Below, piece by piece: positions 36,218-43,996 of a stretch of DNA of 64,000 nt. Under the pieces are notes generated by a model that had not been told where the DNA came from, ran no database searches, and was given only the letters and a program-made list of their open reading frames with translations. A program made the position numbers and the translations under genes. Source of the stretch: Trebonia sp963822615 (GTDB taxonomy: Bacteria; Actinomycetota; Actinomycetes; Streptosporangiales; Streptosporangiaceae); contig CAWGIM010000021.1 in NCBI GenBank assembly GCA_963822615.1, positions 310,001 to 374,000 on the forward strand, read 5' to 3'. Every line of letters begins with the position of its first letter. Positions within the stretch are counted from its first letter, which is position 1.

Positions 36218-37816
36218 CTACGGCATGCGCTCGTACGCGGGCAGCGTCAGGAACTCGGCGAACGAGTCCGCCAGCGCCACCTCGGTGAACAGCGCGACCG
36301 CCTGGCCGTACCGGGCGGTGTCGAAGCTGTCGCCGGCCGCCTGGCGGATCTTCCCGAGCTCCTCATCGATCATGCGCTCGACCACGTCCTTTGTCACCAG
36401 CGGGCCGTCGTCGAGGATGACCTCGTTGTGGATCCACTGCCAGACCTGGGAGCGGGAGATCTCGGCGGTGGCGGCGTCCTCCATCAGGTTGAAGATCGCC
36501 ACCGCGCCGTTGCCGCCGAGCCAGGTGGCCAGGTACTGCAGGGCGACGGAGATGTTGCCGCGCAGGCCCGCCTCGGTCACCCCGCCAGGGGTCTTCGAGA
36601 ACGCGAGCAGGTCGGCGGCGGCGACCGACACCTCGGGGCGCTGCTTGTCGAGCTGGTTGGGCTTGGCGCCGAGGTAGGAGTCGAAGACTTCCTTGCAGAT
36701 CGGCACCAGGTCCGGGTGGGCCACCCAGGAGCCGTCGAAGCCGTCGCCCGCCTCGCGGGTCTTGTCGTCGCGCACCTTGGCCAGCGCGATCTTGTTGACC
36801 TCGGGGTCACGCCGGGACGGGATGAACGCCGCCATCCCGCCCATCGCGAACGCGCCCCGCTTGTGGCAGGTCTGCACCAGCAGCTCGGTGTAGGCGCGCA
36901 TGGAGGGGGCGGTCATGGTGACCGCGTTCCGCTCGGGCAGCATGAACTCCCGGCCCCTGGTGCGGAACTTCTTGATCACCGAGAACAGGTAGTCCCAGCG
37001 CCCCGCGTTCAGCCCGGCGCTGTGCTCGCGCAGCTCGTACAGGATCTCGTCCATCTCGAAGGCGGCCGGGATGGTCTCGATCAGCACGGTGGCCCGGATC
37101 GTGCCCCGCGGTATGCCGAGGAAGTCCTGGGCGAGGTTGAACGCGTCGTTCCACAGCCGCGCCTCGAGGTGGGACTCCATCTTCGGCAGGTAGAAGTAGG
37201 GTCCCTTGCCCTTGTCGAGCTGCCGCTGGGCGCTGGCGCACATGTACAGCGCGAAGTCGGTCAGGCTGCCGGACGCGCGCCGCCCGTCGATGAGGATGTG
37301 CTTCTCGTCCAGGTGCCAGCCGCGCGGCCGCACCACGATGGTGGCCAGCTCGTCGTCCGGGCGCAGCGCGTACGACTTGCCCTCTTCGGAGGTGAAGTCG
37401 ATGGTCCGGTCGAGCGCGTCCTTGAGGTTGAGCTGGCCCTCGATCATGTTCGACCACAGGGGCGTGTTGGCGTCCTCGAAGTCGGCCAGCCAGACGTTGG
37501 CGCCGCTGTTGAGCGCGTTGATCGTCATCTTCTTGTCGGTCGGCCCGGTGATCTCCACCCGCCGGTCGACCAGGCCAGGCGCGGGCGCCGCGACCCGCCA
37601 GGAGGTGTCCTCCCGGATGCCGGCCGTCTCCGGCAGGAAGTCGAGCAGGGCGCCGCCTGACAGCTTGGCCTGCCGTGCCCGACGGGCCGCGAGGGCCTCG
37701 GCCCGCCGCTCGGCCAGCGCGTCGTGCAACCCTACGAGCAGTTCAAGCGCCCGAGGGGACAAGATCTCGACGTACCGTTCCTCAGCGGGCCCGGTTATCT
37801 CCACGCGCTCAGGCAT
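36218..37816 (-). CDS. aceB: Malate synthase A
   Basis: Condenses glyoxylate with acetyl-CoA to malate. The 532 residues match the A-type enzyme: VEITGPTDKKMTINALNSGA, ANVWLADFEDANTPLWSNMI, LPKMESHLEARLWNDAFNLA, GTIRATVLIETIPAAFEMDE with the catalytic Arg, GLNAGRWDYLFSVIKKF, AFAMGGMAAFIPSRRDPE, and a C-terminal helical domain with the probable catalytic Asp in WIHNEVILDDGPLVT. GGGAGGAG precedes the ATG. It heads an operon with glcDE (14 bases on) and glcF, so glyoxylate produced from glycolate is fed to malate. No isocitrate lyase gene is in the window. Confidence 0.95.
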   Translation of the reverse strand: MPERVEITGPAEERYVEILSPRALELLVGLHDALAERRAEALAARRARQAKLSGGALLDFLPETAGIREDTSWRVAAPAPGLVDRRVEITGPTDKKMTINALNSGANVWLADFEDANTPLWSNMIEGQLNLKDALDRTIDFTSEEGKSYALRPDDELATIVVRPRGWHLDEKHILIDGRRASGSLTDFALYMCASAQRQLDKGKGPYFYLPKMESHLEARLWNDAFNLAQDFLGIPRGTIRATVLIETIPAAFEMDEILYELREHSAGLNAGRWDYLFSVIKKFRTRGREFMLPERNAVTMTAPSMRAYTELLVQTCHKRGAFAMGGMAAFIPSRRDPEVNKIALAKVRDDKTREAGDGFDGSWVAHPDLVPICKEVFDSYLGAKPNQLDKQRPEVSVAAADLLAFSKTPGGVTEAGLRGNISVALQYLATWLGGNGAVAIFNLMEDAATAEISRSQVWQWIHNEVILDDGPLVTKDVVERMIDEELGKIRQAAGDSFDTARYGQAVALFTEVALADSFAEFLTLPAYERMP

Positions 37817-38050
37817 GCTCAGCTCCTCCCAGCTTCAACTGCCTATCCTAAGCGCCCCGGCCACGCGCACACGAGGTCGGTGACATCACGTTGACGCTGG
37901 CCACGGCGAGGTGCCGGGCCGCCGGCGGCGGCCGGACGGCAGAGAATTGGCGCGTTACGGCCAGGAAAAGCTGGCGTGGTATCCTCTTTACCCTTGCCAG
38001 GCATAAAAAAAGGCCAGCGAGAACCGGCTTCCAGGAGTATATCAATCATT

Positions 38051-40462
38051 ATGGCAATTCGTCAAACGGATTCCCAGTCGCCCGCGGAAAGCCCCATGGA
38101 AAGCCCAGAAAGCCCGGCCGAAGGTCAGCCCGCGCCGGAAACGACGCCGGAAACGACGGCACCGAGCAACGGCGAGGGAAAGACGCCGGCGCCGACCGGG
38201 TACGCGGCCGCGGTGCGGGCCGAGCAGGGCTACCTGACGATGCTGTACAGCCTGCTTGACCAGGCCCGCGAGCGCAGCGAGCGGGAGCTGGCGAACGTCC
38301 GCGGCCGGGGCGGCGCGGGCGGCACTCACCAGGCCAGGCTGGAGCGCGACGTTTCCGCGGCGGAACAGGAGAAGCGGCTCACCCAGCTCACCCTGACCGA
38401 GCGCGGGCTGTGCTTCGGCCGCACCGACGACGAAAAGCAGAACACTCTTTACATCGGCCGGATAGGACTGCGCGACGACGATTATGAGCTGAAGCTGATC
38501 GACTGGCGGGCGCCCGCCGCGCGGCCCTTTTACGCGGCGACGCCGCGCAATCCGGCCGGCCTGATCCGCCGCCGTCACATCTACACCCGGCTGCGCCGGG
38601 TGACCGGCGTCGACGACGAGGTGTTCGACCTGGACAAGCTGTCGGAGCAGGACCGCAGCACGCTGTCCGGCGAGGCCGCCCTCATCGCGGCGGTGTCGAG
38701 CGCGCGGACCGGCCGGATGGCCGACGTGGTGGCCACCATCCAGGCCGAGCAGGACCGGGTGATCCGGGCCGGGCTGCCCGGGGTGCTGGTGGTCCAGGGC
38801 GGCCCGGGCACCGGCAAGACGGTGGCCGCGCTGCACCGCGCGGCCTACCTGCTGTACACCCACCGCCGCACCCTGGAGCGGCGCGGCGTGCTGGTCATCG
38901 GCCCCAACGCCACCTTCCTGCGCTACATCAGCCAGGTCCTGCCGTCGCTGGGCGAGACCGACGTGGTGCTGCACACCCTGGGCGACCTGTTTCCCGGCGT
39001 GCAGGCGAACGACACCCGCGACCCGGCCGCCGTGGTCAAGGGCGACCAGCGGATGATCCGGGTCATCAGCCAGGCCGTCCGCGACCGCCAGCGGGTGCCG
39101 AAGCAGGACATCACGGTGGACGCCGACGGCACCCTCATCCCGCTGAAGCGCGAGGCGATCCTGCGGGCACGGGACCGCGCCCGGTCCACCCGCCGCCCGC
39201 ACAACGTGGCCCGCAAGCTGTTCGTCACCGAGCTGCTCAGTGAGCTGGCGCGGGCCGAGGCCCGCGTCCTTGACCGCCCGTTCGACGACGAGGACCTGCC
39301 CTACGCCCGGGACCGGCTGTGGTCCGAGCCCGGCGTGCAGGCCGCCCTCGACGGCCTGTGGCCGCTGCTCACCCCGCAGCGGCTGCTGGCTGACCTGCTG
39401 GGGTCGGCGCCAGCGATCAGGTCCGCGGCCGGCCCTGTCCTTGATCATTCCGAACGGGAGCGGCTGACCCGGGCCGCCCACCCCGCGCGCTGGACGGTGG
39501 CCGACGTCCCGCTGCTTGACGAGGCAGCCGAGCTGCTCGGGGTGGACAACTCGGCCGAGCTGGCGGCCAGCCGGGCCGAGGCACGGGCCCGCGCGCTGGA
39601 GGAGAAGTACGCCCGCGAGGTCATGCAGATCACCTATGACGCCGGCTCCGGCCTGAGCCTGGCCGAGCTGGGCATGGTCGACGCGGAGACCCTGGCCGCC
39701 TGGAACCGGGACAACGGCCCGTCCCTGTCCACCGCCGAGCGGGCGGCGGCCGACCGCTCCTGGGCGTACGGCCACGTGATCATCGACGAGGCGCAGGAGC
39801 TGTCGGCGATGGCCTGGCGGATGGTGCTGCGGCGCAACCCGAGCCGGTCGATGACCGTGGTCGGCGACGTCGCCCAGACCGGCTCGCCGGCCGGCGCGAC
39901 CTCATGGCAGGACATGCTCGGCCCGCTGGTCGGCGGCCGCTGGCAGCAGGAGCGGCTGACCGTCAACTACCGCACCCCGACCGAGATCATGGCGGTCGCG
40001 GCCGACGTGCTGGCAGCGGTGTCCCCGGACGAGCGCCCGCCCGACTCGGTGCGCTCCGAGGGGGTCGGGCCCCGGGCGGTGCACATGTCGACCAGCGCGC
40101 TGCCCGCCGGGGTGGCCAGGCAGGCGCGGGCCGACCTGGCCGACCTCGGGGGCCCGGACGGCGGCCGGCTGGCCGTGGTCGCGCCCGACGCCCTGGTCCC
40201 GGCGCTGGCCGAGGCGCTGCCGGAAGCGGTGCCGGGCGACCGGCCGGAGTCGCTGGACGCGGTGGCGGCGCTGCTCACCGTGTCTCAGGCCAAGGGCCTG
40301 GAGTTCGACCGGGTGATCGTGGCCGACCCGGCGGGCATCCTCGCCCAGTCCGACAACGGCGGCCACGACCTGTACGTGGCGATCACCCGGGCGACCCACC
40401 GGCTGACCGTCGTCTACGACGGCGAGCTGCCCGCGTCGCTGCACGCGCTGGCGGCCGGCTGA
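38051..40462 (+). CDS. HelD/HelR-like superfamily 1 helicase (UvrD fold)
   Basis: The 803-residue protein has an N-terminal coiled-coil arm (AVRAEQGYLTMLYSLLDQAR to EKRLTQLTLTERGLCFGR), a 1A domain with Walker A VVQGGPGTGKTVAALHRAAY, a large insert, VIIDEAQELSAMAWRMVLRR (motif II), VVGDVAQTGSPAGATSW, LTVNYRTPTEIM and QAKGLEFDRVIV, then LYVAITRATHRLTV. This layout is that of HelD/HelR, which bind RNA polymerase, recycle stalled enzyme and in some actinomycetes protect it from rifamycins. No rifamycin-associated element was seen upstream. ATG 38051 is preferred over the frame's earlier GTG at 37976; AGGAG is at 38033. The patatin gene follows after one base, so they are translationally coupled. 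Repeat A lies inside at about residue 465. Confidence 0.87.
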   Translation: MAIRQTDSQSPAESPMESPESPAEGQPAPETTPETTAPSNGEGKTPAPTGYAAAVRAEQGYLTMLYSLLDQARERSERELANVRGRGGAGGTHQARLERDVSAAEQEKRLTQLTLTERGLCFGRTDDEKQNTLYIGRIGLRDDDYELKLIDWRAPAARPFYAATPRNPAGLIRRRHIYTRLRRVTGVDDEVFDLDKLSEQDRSTLSGEAALIAAVSSARTGRMADVVATIQAEQDRVIRAGLPGVLVVQGGPGTGKTVAALHRAAYLLYTHRRTLERRGVLVIGPNATFLRYISQVLPSLGETDVVLHTLGDLFPGVQANDTRDPAAVVKGDQRMIRVISQAVRDRQRVPKQDITVDADGTLIPLKREAILRARDRARSTRRPHNVARKLFVTELLSELARAEARVLDRPFDDEDLPYARDRLWSEPGVQAALDGLWPLLTPQRLLADLLGSAPAIRSAAGPVLDHSERERLTRAAHPARWTVADVPLLDEAAELLGVDNSAELAASRAEARARALEEKYAREVMQITYDAGSGLSLAELGMVDAETLAAWNRDNGPSLSTAERAAADRSWAYGHVIIDEAQELSAMAWRMVLRRNPSRSMTVVGDVAQTGSPAGATSWQDMLGPLVGGRWQQERLTVNYRTPTEIMAVAADVLAAVSPDERPPDSVRSEGVGPRAVHMSTSALPAGVARQARADLADLGGPDGGRLAVVAPDALVPALAEALPEAVPGDRPESLDAVAALLTVSQAKGLEFDRVIVADPAGILAQSDNGGHDLYVAITRATHRLTVVYDGELPASLHALAAG
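39443..39470 (+). repeat. Dispersed repeat A, copy 4 (inside the HelD-like gene)
   Basis: GATCATTCCGAACGGGAG then CGGCTGACCC, one base different from the copy at 16812, read as DHSERERLTR within an otherwise normal helicase frame. Confidence 0.75.
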
Positions 40463-40463
40463 G

Positions 40464-41507
40464 GTGGATGAGCTGCTGAAGGTCATCGGCGAGCGCGCCC
40501 GGGCGGGCAGCCGCCCCGGCCAGCGGTCCGACTCCTGCCGGGTGGCGCTGTCGATCGAGGGCGGCGGGATGCGGGGCACGGTGTCGGCCGGGATGGCACT
40601 GGCGCTGCACGAGCTCGGCCTGCTGGGCGCGTTCGACGCGGTGTACGGCTCGTCGGCGGGCGCGATCACCGGCGCCTGGCTGCTCAGCTCGACCCCGGAA
40701 AGGCTGCGGGGCTGGGCCGACCCCGACTACGCGCGCACGCTGATCCGCTGGTCGGCGCTGCTGCGCGGCCGCCCGGTGGTCGACGTGCGCACGCTGGTGG
40801 AAGAGGTGTACACGACCGACTTCCCGATGGACTTCGACTCGGTGCTGGCCAGCCCGGTCGAGTACCACCCGCTCGGCACCGACGCCGCCACGGGGGAGTC
40901 CACCGACCTCCGCCCGCTCATCGAGACCCCGGCCGAGCTGCGGCTGGCGCTGCGGGCCAGCGCGTCATTGCCCTTCCTGGCAGGCCCCCCGGTCGAGCTG
41001 CGCGGCCGCCGGTTCTACGACGCCGGGGTGGCCGAGTCGGTCCCGTTCCGCACCCCGCTCGCCCAGGGCGCGACCCACGTGCTGGTGCTCCGCTCCCGCC
41101 GCCCCCTGGCGCCGGAGCGGCTGCCCGATGCCGTCGCCGCCCGCGCGGCCGTGATCGACGCTGACCTCGCCAGCGGCGACGGCGCGCAATCCCCGCTGAG
41201 CCCGGGCAGCCCCAGGCCACCCCGCCCGCCTCGGTCGTCCCGCGTGCTGGCCCGCACCGCGCTGCGCCGCGAGTCACTAGAGCTGCGCACCGCGCTGCTC
41301 ACCCGCCCCGCCCGCAACGCGGCCGACCTGGCCCGCATCGCCCTGCACGAGGCAGCCGGAACCGCCCTGACGATCTACCCGCCAAGGTCAACCCCACCCG
41401 TCACCCGCCTCACCACCGACCCCACCATGCTCGCGGTCGCCCTCGAAGCGGGCCGCGAAGCCGCCCACACCGCCCTCGGCGGCCTTCCGCATGGCGCGTG
41501 GTTGTGA
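40464..41507 (+). CDS. Patatin-like phospholipase
   Basis: Serine acyl-hydrolase of 347 residues using a Ser-Asp dyad. Seen are the oxyanion loop IEGGGMRGTVSAGM, the nucleophile elbow GSSAGAITGAW, and the motif around the catalytic aspartate, GRRFYDAGVAESVPF. The last reads D-A-G, where patatins usually have D-G-A or D-G-G; the aspartate is kept. A Ser/Pro/Arg-rich loop at about 240-260 splits the C-terminal part. It starts one base after the HelD-like gene. The last codons (HGAWL) and the stop lie inside hairpin repeat B1, so the repeat has set the C-terminus. Substrate probably membrane lipids or lipid droplets; not determined. Confidence 0.88.
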   Translation: MDELLKVIGERARAGSRPGQRSDSCRVALSIEGGGMRGTVSAGMALALHELGLLGAFDAVYGSSAGAITGAWLLSSTPERLRGWADPDYARTLIRWSALLRGRPVVDVRTLVEEVYTTDFPMDFDSVLASPVEYHPLGTDAATGESTDLRPLIETPAELRLALRASASLPFLAGPPVELRGRRFYDAGVAESVPFRTPLAQGATHVLVLRSRRPLAPERLPDAVAARAAVIDADLASGDGAQSPLSPGSPRPPRPPRSSRVLARTALRRESLELRTALLTRPARNAADLARIALHEAAGTALTIYPPRSTPPVTRLTTDPTMLAVALEAGREAAHTALGGLPHGAWL

Positions 41508-41546
41508 CAACCAGGCGCCCCTAACCGCCTGGTTGCCGCAACCATG
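41496..41546 (+). repeat. Dispersed hairpin repeat B, copy 1
   Basis: GTGGTTGTGACAACCAGGCG (41498-41517) pairs with CGCCTGGTTGCCGCAACCAT (41526-41545) at 17 of 20 positions. The same element occurs at 57773-57824. It supplies the stop codon of the patatin gene. Confidence 0.85.
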
Positions 41547-41548
41547 CC

Positions 41549-41578
41549 GCCCGGGGCGGCGCCGGCGCCGCCCCGGGC
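41549..41578. repeat. Perfect 30-bp GC palindrome
   Basis: GCCCGGGGCGGCGCC (41549-41563) is followed directly by its reverse complement (41564-41578). It sits 3 bases after repeat B1 and would fold into a very stable hairpin; likely part of the terminator region of the helicase-patatin operon. Confidence 0.8.
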
Positions 41579-41623
41579 GACGGATGTGTAACGATTGCGC
41601 GGCCGCCGGCGCTTAGCTCCCGT

Positions 41624-41677
41624 GGGGCCGGTCGCCGTACGCTCCCCCGCCCACCATCGCGGCGACCGGCCCCTTTT
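41624..41677 (+). terminator. Strong intrinsic terminator after the patatin gene
   Basis: GGGGCCGGTCGCCG (41624-41637) is perfectly complementary to CGGCGACCGGCCCC (41660-41673) with a 22-base loop, followed by TTTTCTCTT. A 14-base GC stem with a T tract is the classic intrinsic form. Confidence 0.85.
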
Positions 41678-41701
41678 CTCTTGCCGCCATTCAGGCTTAA
41701 T

Positions 41702-41721
41702 CCTGCCCGATATCGGGCAGG
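41702..41721. promoter_or_regulatory. Perfect 20-bp palindrome upstream of the small gene and glmS
   Basis: CCTGCCCGATATCGGGCAGG is a perfect palindrome ending 3 bases before the -35 hexamer at 41725. Size, symmetry and position fit an operator for a dimeric regulator of the downstream genes, including glmS. The regulator is unknown. Confidence 0.65.
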
Positions 41722-41724
41722 AAG

Positions 41725-41753
41725 TTGTGGGAAGCTGCAACGGCTGGCAGAAT
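41725..41753 (+). promoter_or_regulatory. Sigma-70-type promoter for the small gene and glmS
   Basis: TTGTGG (41725-41730) and CAGAAT (41748-41753) are separated by exactly 17 bases. Transcription would begin about 41760, a few bases before the ATG at 41764. Confidence 0.6.
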
Positions 41754-41763
41754 AGCGACGTCT

Positions 41764-42042
41764 ATGGATGATTCGGATCTGCGGTACCCGCAGGAGCTAG
41801 TCCGCCACGTAGCCAGGAGCACGGGGCTGGACGAGGCGACCGCGTCCCGGGTGGTGGCGGACGTGATGGCTTACTTCGGCCAGACGGTCGAGGAGTACGT
41901 CACCAGCCGTCACGAGGACCTGAAGACAAGAAACCGCAAGAACGACGACATCTGGCCCAGGATCACGGCCGAGCTGCGGGACCGCCGGTTCCGCGCGCCC
42001 GAGGTGTCGGAGCGGCAGCTCCGCCGCATGATCTACGGTTAG
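41764..42042 (+). CDS. Small conserved-looking protein of unknown function upstream of glmS
   Basis: A 92-residue, charged, mostly helical protein: MDDSDLRYPQELVRHVARST, LDEATASRVVADVMAYFGQT, VEEYVTSRHEDLKTRNRKND, and ending SERQLRRMIYG. It has no cysteine, signal or membrane segment. I do not recognise the family. The start is set by the promoter and by the ATG that follows; an earlier in-frame start at 41725 lies in the -35. It ends 14 bases before glmS, so they are probably co-transcribed and the product may have a role tied to amino-sugar or wall precursor supply. Confidence 0.75.
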   Translation: MDDSDLRYPQELVRHVARSTGLDEATASRVVADVMAYFGQTVEEYVTSRHEDLKTRNRKNDDIWPRITAELRDRRFRAPEVSERQLRRMIYG

Positions 42043-42056
42043 GAAGGGGCACGGCG

Positions 42057-43898
42057 ATGTGCGGGATCGTGGGATACATCGGCAAGCGGGACGCGACCCC
42101 GGTGCTGGTCGAGGGACTGCACCGGCTTGAGTACCGCGGTTACGACTCGGCCGGGGTGGCGCTGGTGCACCGGGGCCGGCTGCAGGTGACCAAGACGGCC
42201 GGCCGGGTGCAGGACCTGCGCGACAAGCTCGACGCCAAGCAGACCAAGGCCACCGTCGGCATCGGGCACACCCGCTGGGCGACCCATGGCGAGCCGAACG
42301 ACGTCAACGCGCACCCGCACACCGACGCCCAGCACCGCGTCGCCGTGGTGCACAACGGCATCATCGAGAACGCCGACGCGCTGCGCGCCCAGCTCATCGC
42401 CGAGGGCGTCACCTTCGCCAGCGACACCGACACCGAGGCCCTCGCGCACCTGGTCGCCAGGGAGCTGGCGGCCGGCGACGAGGTGACGCTGGAGGCGGCG
42501 GTGATCGCCACCCTGCGCCGGGTCGAGGGCACCTACGGCCTGGTCTTCCTCGACACCAGGACCCCCGACCAGCTAGTGGTGGCCCGCAACGGCTCGCCGA
42601 TCGTGCTCGGCCTGGGCGAGAGCGAGATGTTCGTCGCCTCCGACGTGGCCGCCCTGGTCCGCTACACCCGCCAGGTGATCTACCTGGAGGACGGCGAGAT
42701 CGCCACCATCAAGGCGACCGACTACCGCACTACCCTGCTCAGCGGGGCGGCGGCGGGCGACGGGCGGCGGACGCCGACCACCGTGGACGCCGACGCGGAC
42801 GACTACGAGCTCGGCCCGTTCAGCGACTACATGCGCAAGGAGATCCACGAGCAGCCGGACGCGATCCGCCGGGCGGTGATGGGCCGCCTCGACGAGCGGT
42901 TCGCCACCGCCAAGCTGGGCGGCGTCAACCTGGACGCCCGGGAGCTGCGCAACATCAAGCGGGTCAAGTTCCTCGGCTGCGGCTCCGCCTACTACGCCGG
43001 CCAGATGGGCGCGGCGATGGTGGAGGAGCTGGCCCGGATGCCCGCCGACGCCGAGCCGGCCAGCGAGTTCCGCTACCGCAGCCCGGTGGTGGACCCGGAC
43101 ACGCTCTACGTCGCGGTCTCCCAGTCCGGCGAGACCAGCGACACGCTGATGGCGGTGCAGGAGCTGAAGCGCAAGGGCGGCCAGGTCATCGGGGCGGTCA
43201 ACGTGGTCGGCAGCGCGATCGGGCGCGAGTGCGGGCACGGCATCTTCCTGCACGCGGGCCCGGAGGTGTCGGTCGCCTCGACCAAGGCGCTGACTAACAT
43301 GTCGGTCAACTTCGCGCTCCTGGCGCTGCTGCTCGGCCGGGTCAGGGACCTGTCAAGCGCCAGCGGCGCGCGCATCGTCAACGGGCTGCGGGCGCTGCCC
43401 GCCCAGGTGACCACGATCCTCAACAACGAGGAAGACATCGCCACGGTGGCGCACCGCTACGCCGGGGCGAACCACATGTTCTTCATCGGCCGGGTGCGCG
43501 GCTGGCCGGTGGCGCGCGAGGGCGCGCAGAAGCTCAAGGAGATCTCCTACGTGCACGCCGAGGCCTACCAGGCGGGCGAGCTGAAGCACGGGCCGCTCGC
43601 GCTGATCCAGCCCGACATGCCGAGCGTGGTGATCATCCCGTCGGACGAGCTGGTCGCCAAGAACATCTCCACGATCGAGCAGATCAAGGCCCGCAGTGGC
43701 CCGGTCATCGCGCTGACCAGCGCTGACATCCCGGACGGTTTGGCCGATGCGACGATCCGGATACCCCGGGCGGAGCCCGAGCTCGAGCCGATCCTGTTCA
43801 ACATCCCGCTGCAGATCCTCGCCTACCACGCGGCCGCGAAGCTCGGCCGCGACATCGACAAGCCCCGCAACCTGGCCAAGAGCGTGACGGTGGAGTAG
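42057..43898 (+). CDS. glmS: Glutamine--fructose-6-phosphate aminotransferase
   Basis: Makes glucosamine-6-phosphate from fructose-6-phosphate and glutamine, the entry to peptidoglycan precursors. The 613 residues have the N-terminal glutaminase domain with Cys2 as nucleophile (MCGIVGYIGKRDA), GIGHTRWATHGEPNDVNAHP, HNGIIENADALR, and two SIS sugar-isomerase domains (SQSGETSDTLMAVQELKRKG; EISYVHAEAYQAGELKHGPL), ending NLAKSVTVE as in other GlmS. AGGAAGGGG lies 7 bases before the ATG. No glmS ribozyme core was recognised in the 14-base gap; control is more likely through the palindrome at 41702. Confidence 0.97.
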   Translation: MCGIVGYIGKRDATPVLVEGLHRLEYRGYDSAGVALVHRGRLQVTKTAGRVQDLRDKLDAKQTKATVGIGHTRWATHGEPNDVNAHPHTDAQHRVAVVHNGIIENADALRAQLIAEGVTFASDTDTEALAHLVARELAAGDEVTLEAAVIATLRRVEGTYGLVFLDTRTPDQLVVARNGSPIVLGLGESEMFVASDVAALVRYTRQVIYLEDGEIATIKATDYRTTLLSGAAAGDGRRTPTTVDADADDYELGPFSDYMRKEIHEQPDAIRRAVMGRLDERFATAKLGGVNLDARELRNIKRVKFLGCGSAYYAGQMGAAMVEELARMPADAEPASEFRYRSPVVDPDTLYVAVSQSGETSDTLMAVQELKRKGGQVIGAVNVVGSAIGRECGHGIFLHAGPEVSVASTKALTNMSVNFALLALLLGRVRDLSSASGARIVNGLRALPAQVTTILNNEEDIATVAHRYAGANHMFFIGRVRGWPVAREGAQKLKEISYVHAEAYQAGELKHGPLALIQPDMPSVVIIPSDELVAKNISTIEQIKARSGPVIALTSADIPDGLADATIRIPRAEPELEPILFNIPLQILAYHAAAKLGRDIDKPRNLAKSVTVE

Positions 43899-43920
43899 GC
43901 CGGGCGGGCAGGCGGAGCGC

Positions 43921-43964
43921 GCACCCGTTCGGGATAATCAAGGCGAGGATTCCGAACGGGTGCG
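43921..43964. terminator. Terminator-like hairpin made of two opposed repeat A copies
   Basis: GCACCCGTTCGG (43921-43932, a reversed copy of repeat A) pairs perfectly with CCGAACGGGTGC (43952-43963, a forward copy). The 12-base stem lies between the ends of convergent glmS and phosphatase genes. No T tract follows, so termination is inferred. Confidence 0.65.
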
Positions 43965-43996
43965 TGGCCGCCTCAGCAGGCACCCGTTACCGCCCG

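Noticed and set aside
37817..38050. Rifamycin-associated element expected before a HelR-type gene
   Set aside because: I could not find the long GC inverted repeat typical of that element in this gap, so induction by rifamycin is not claimed.
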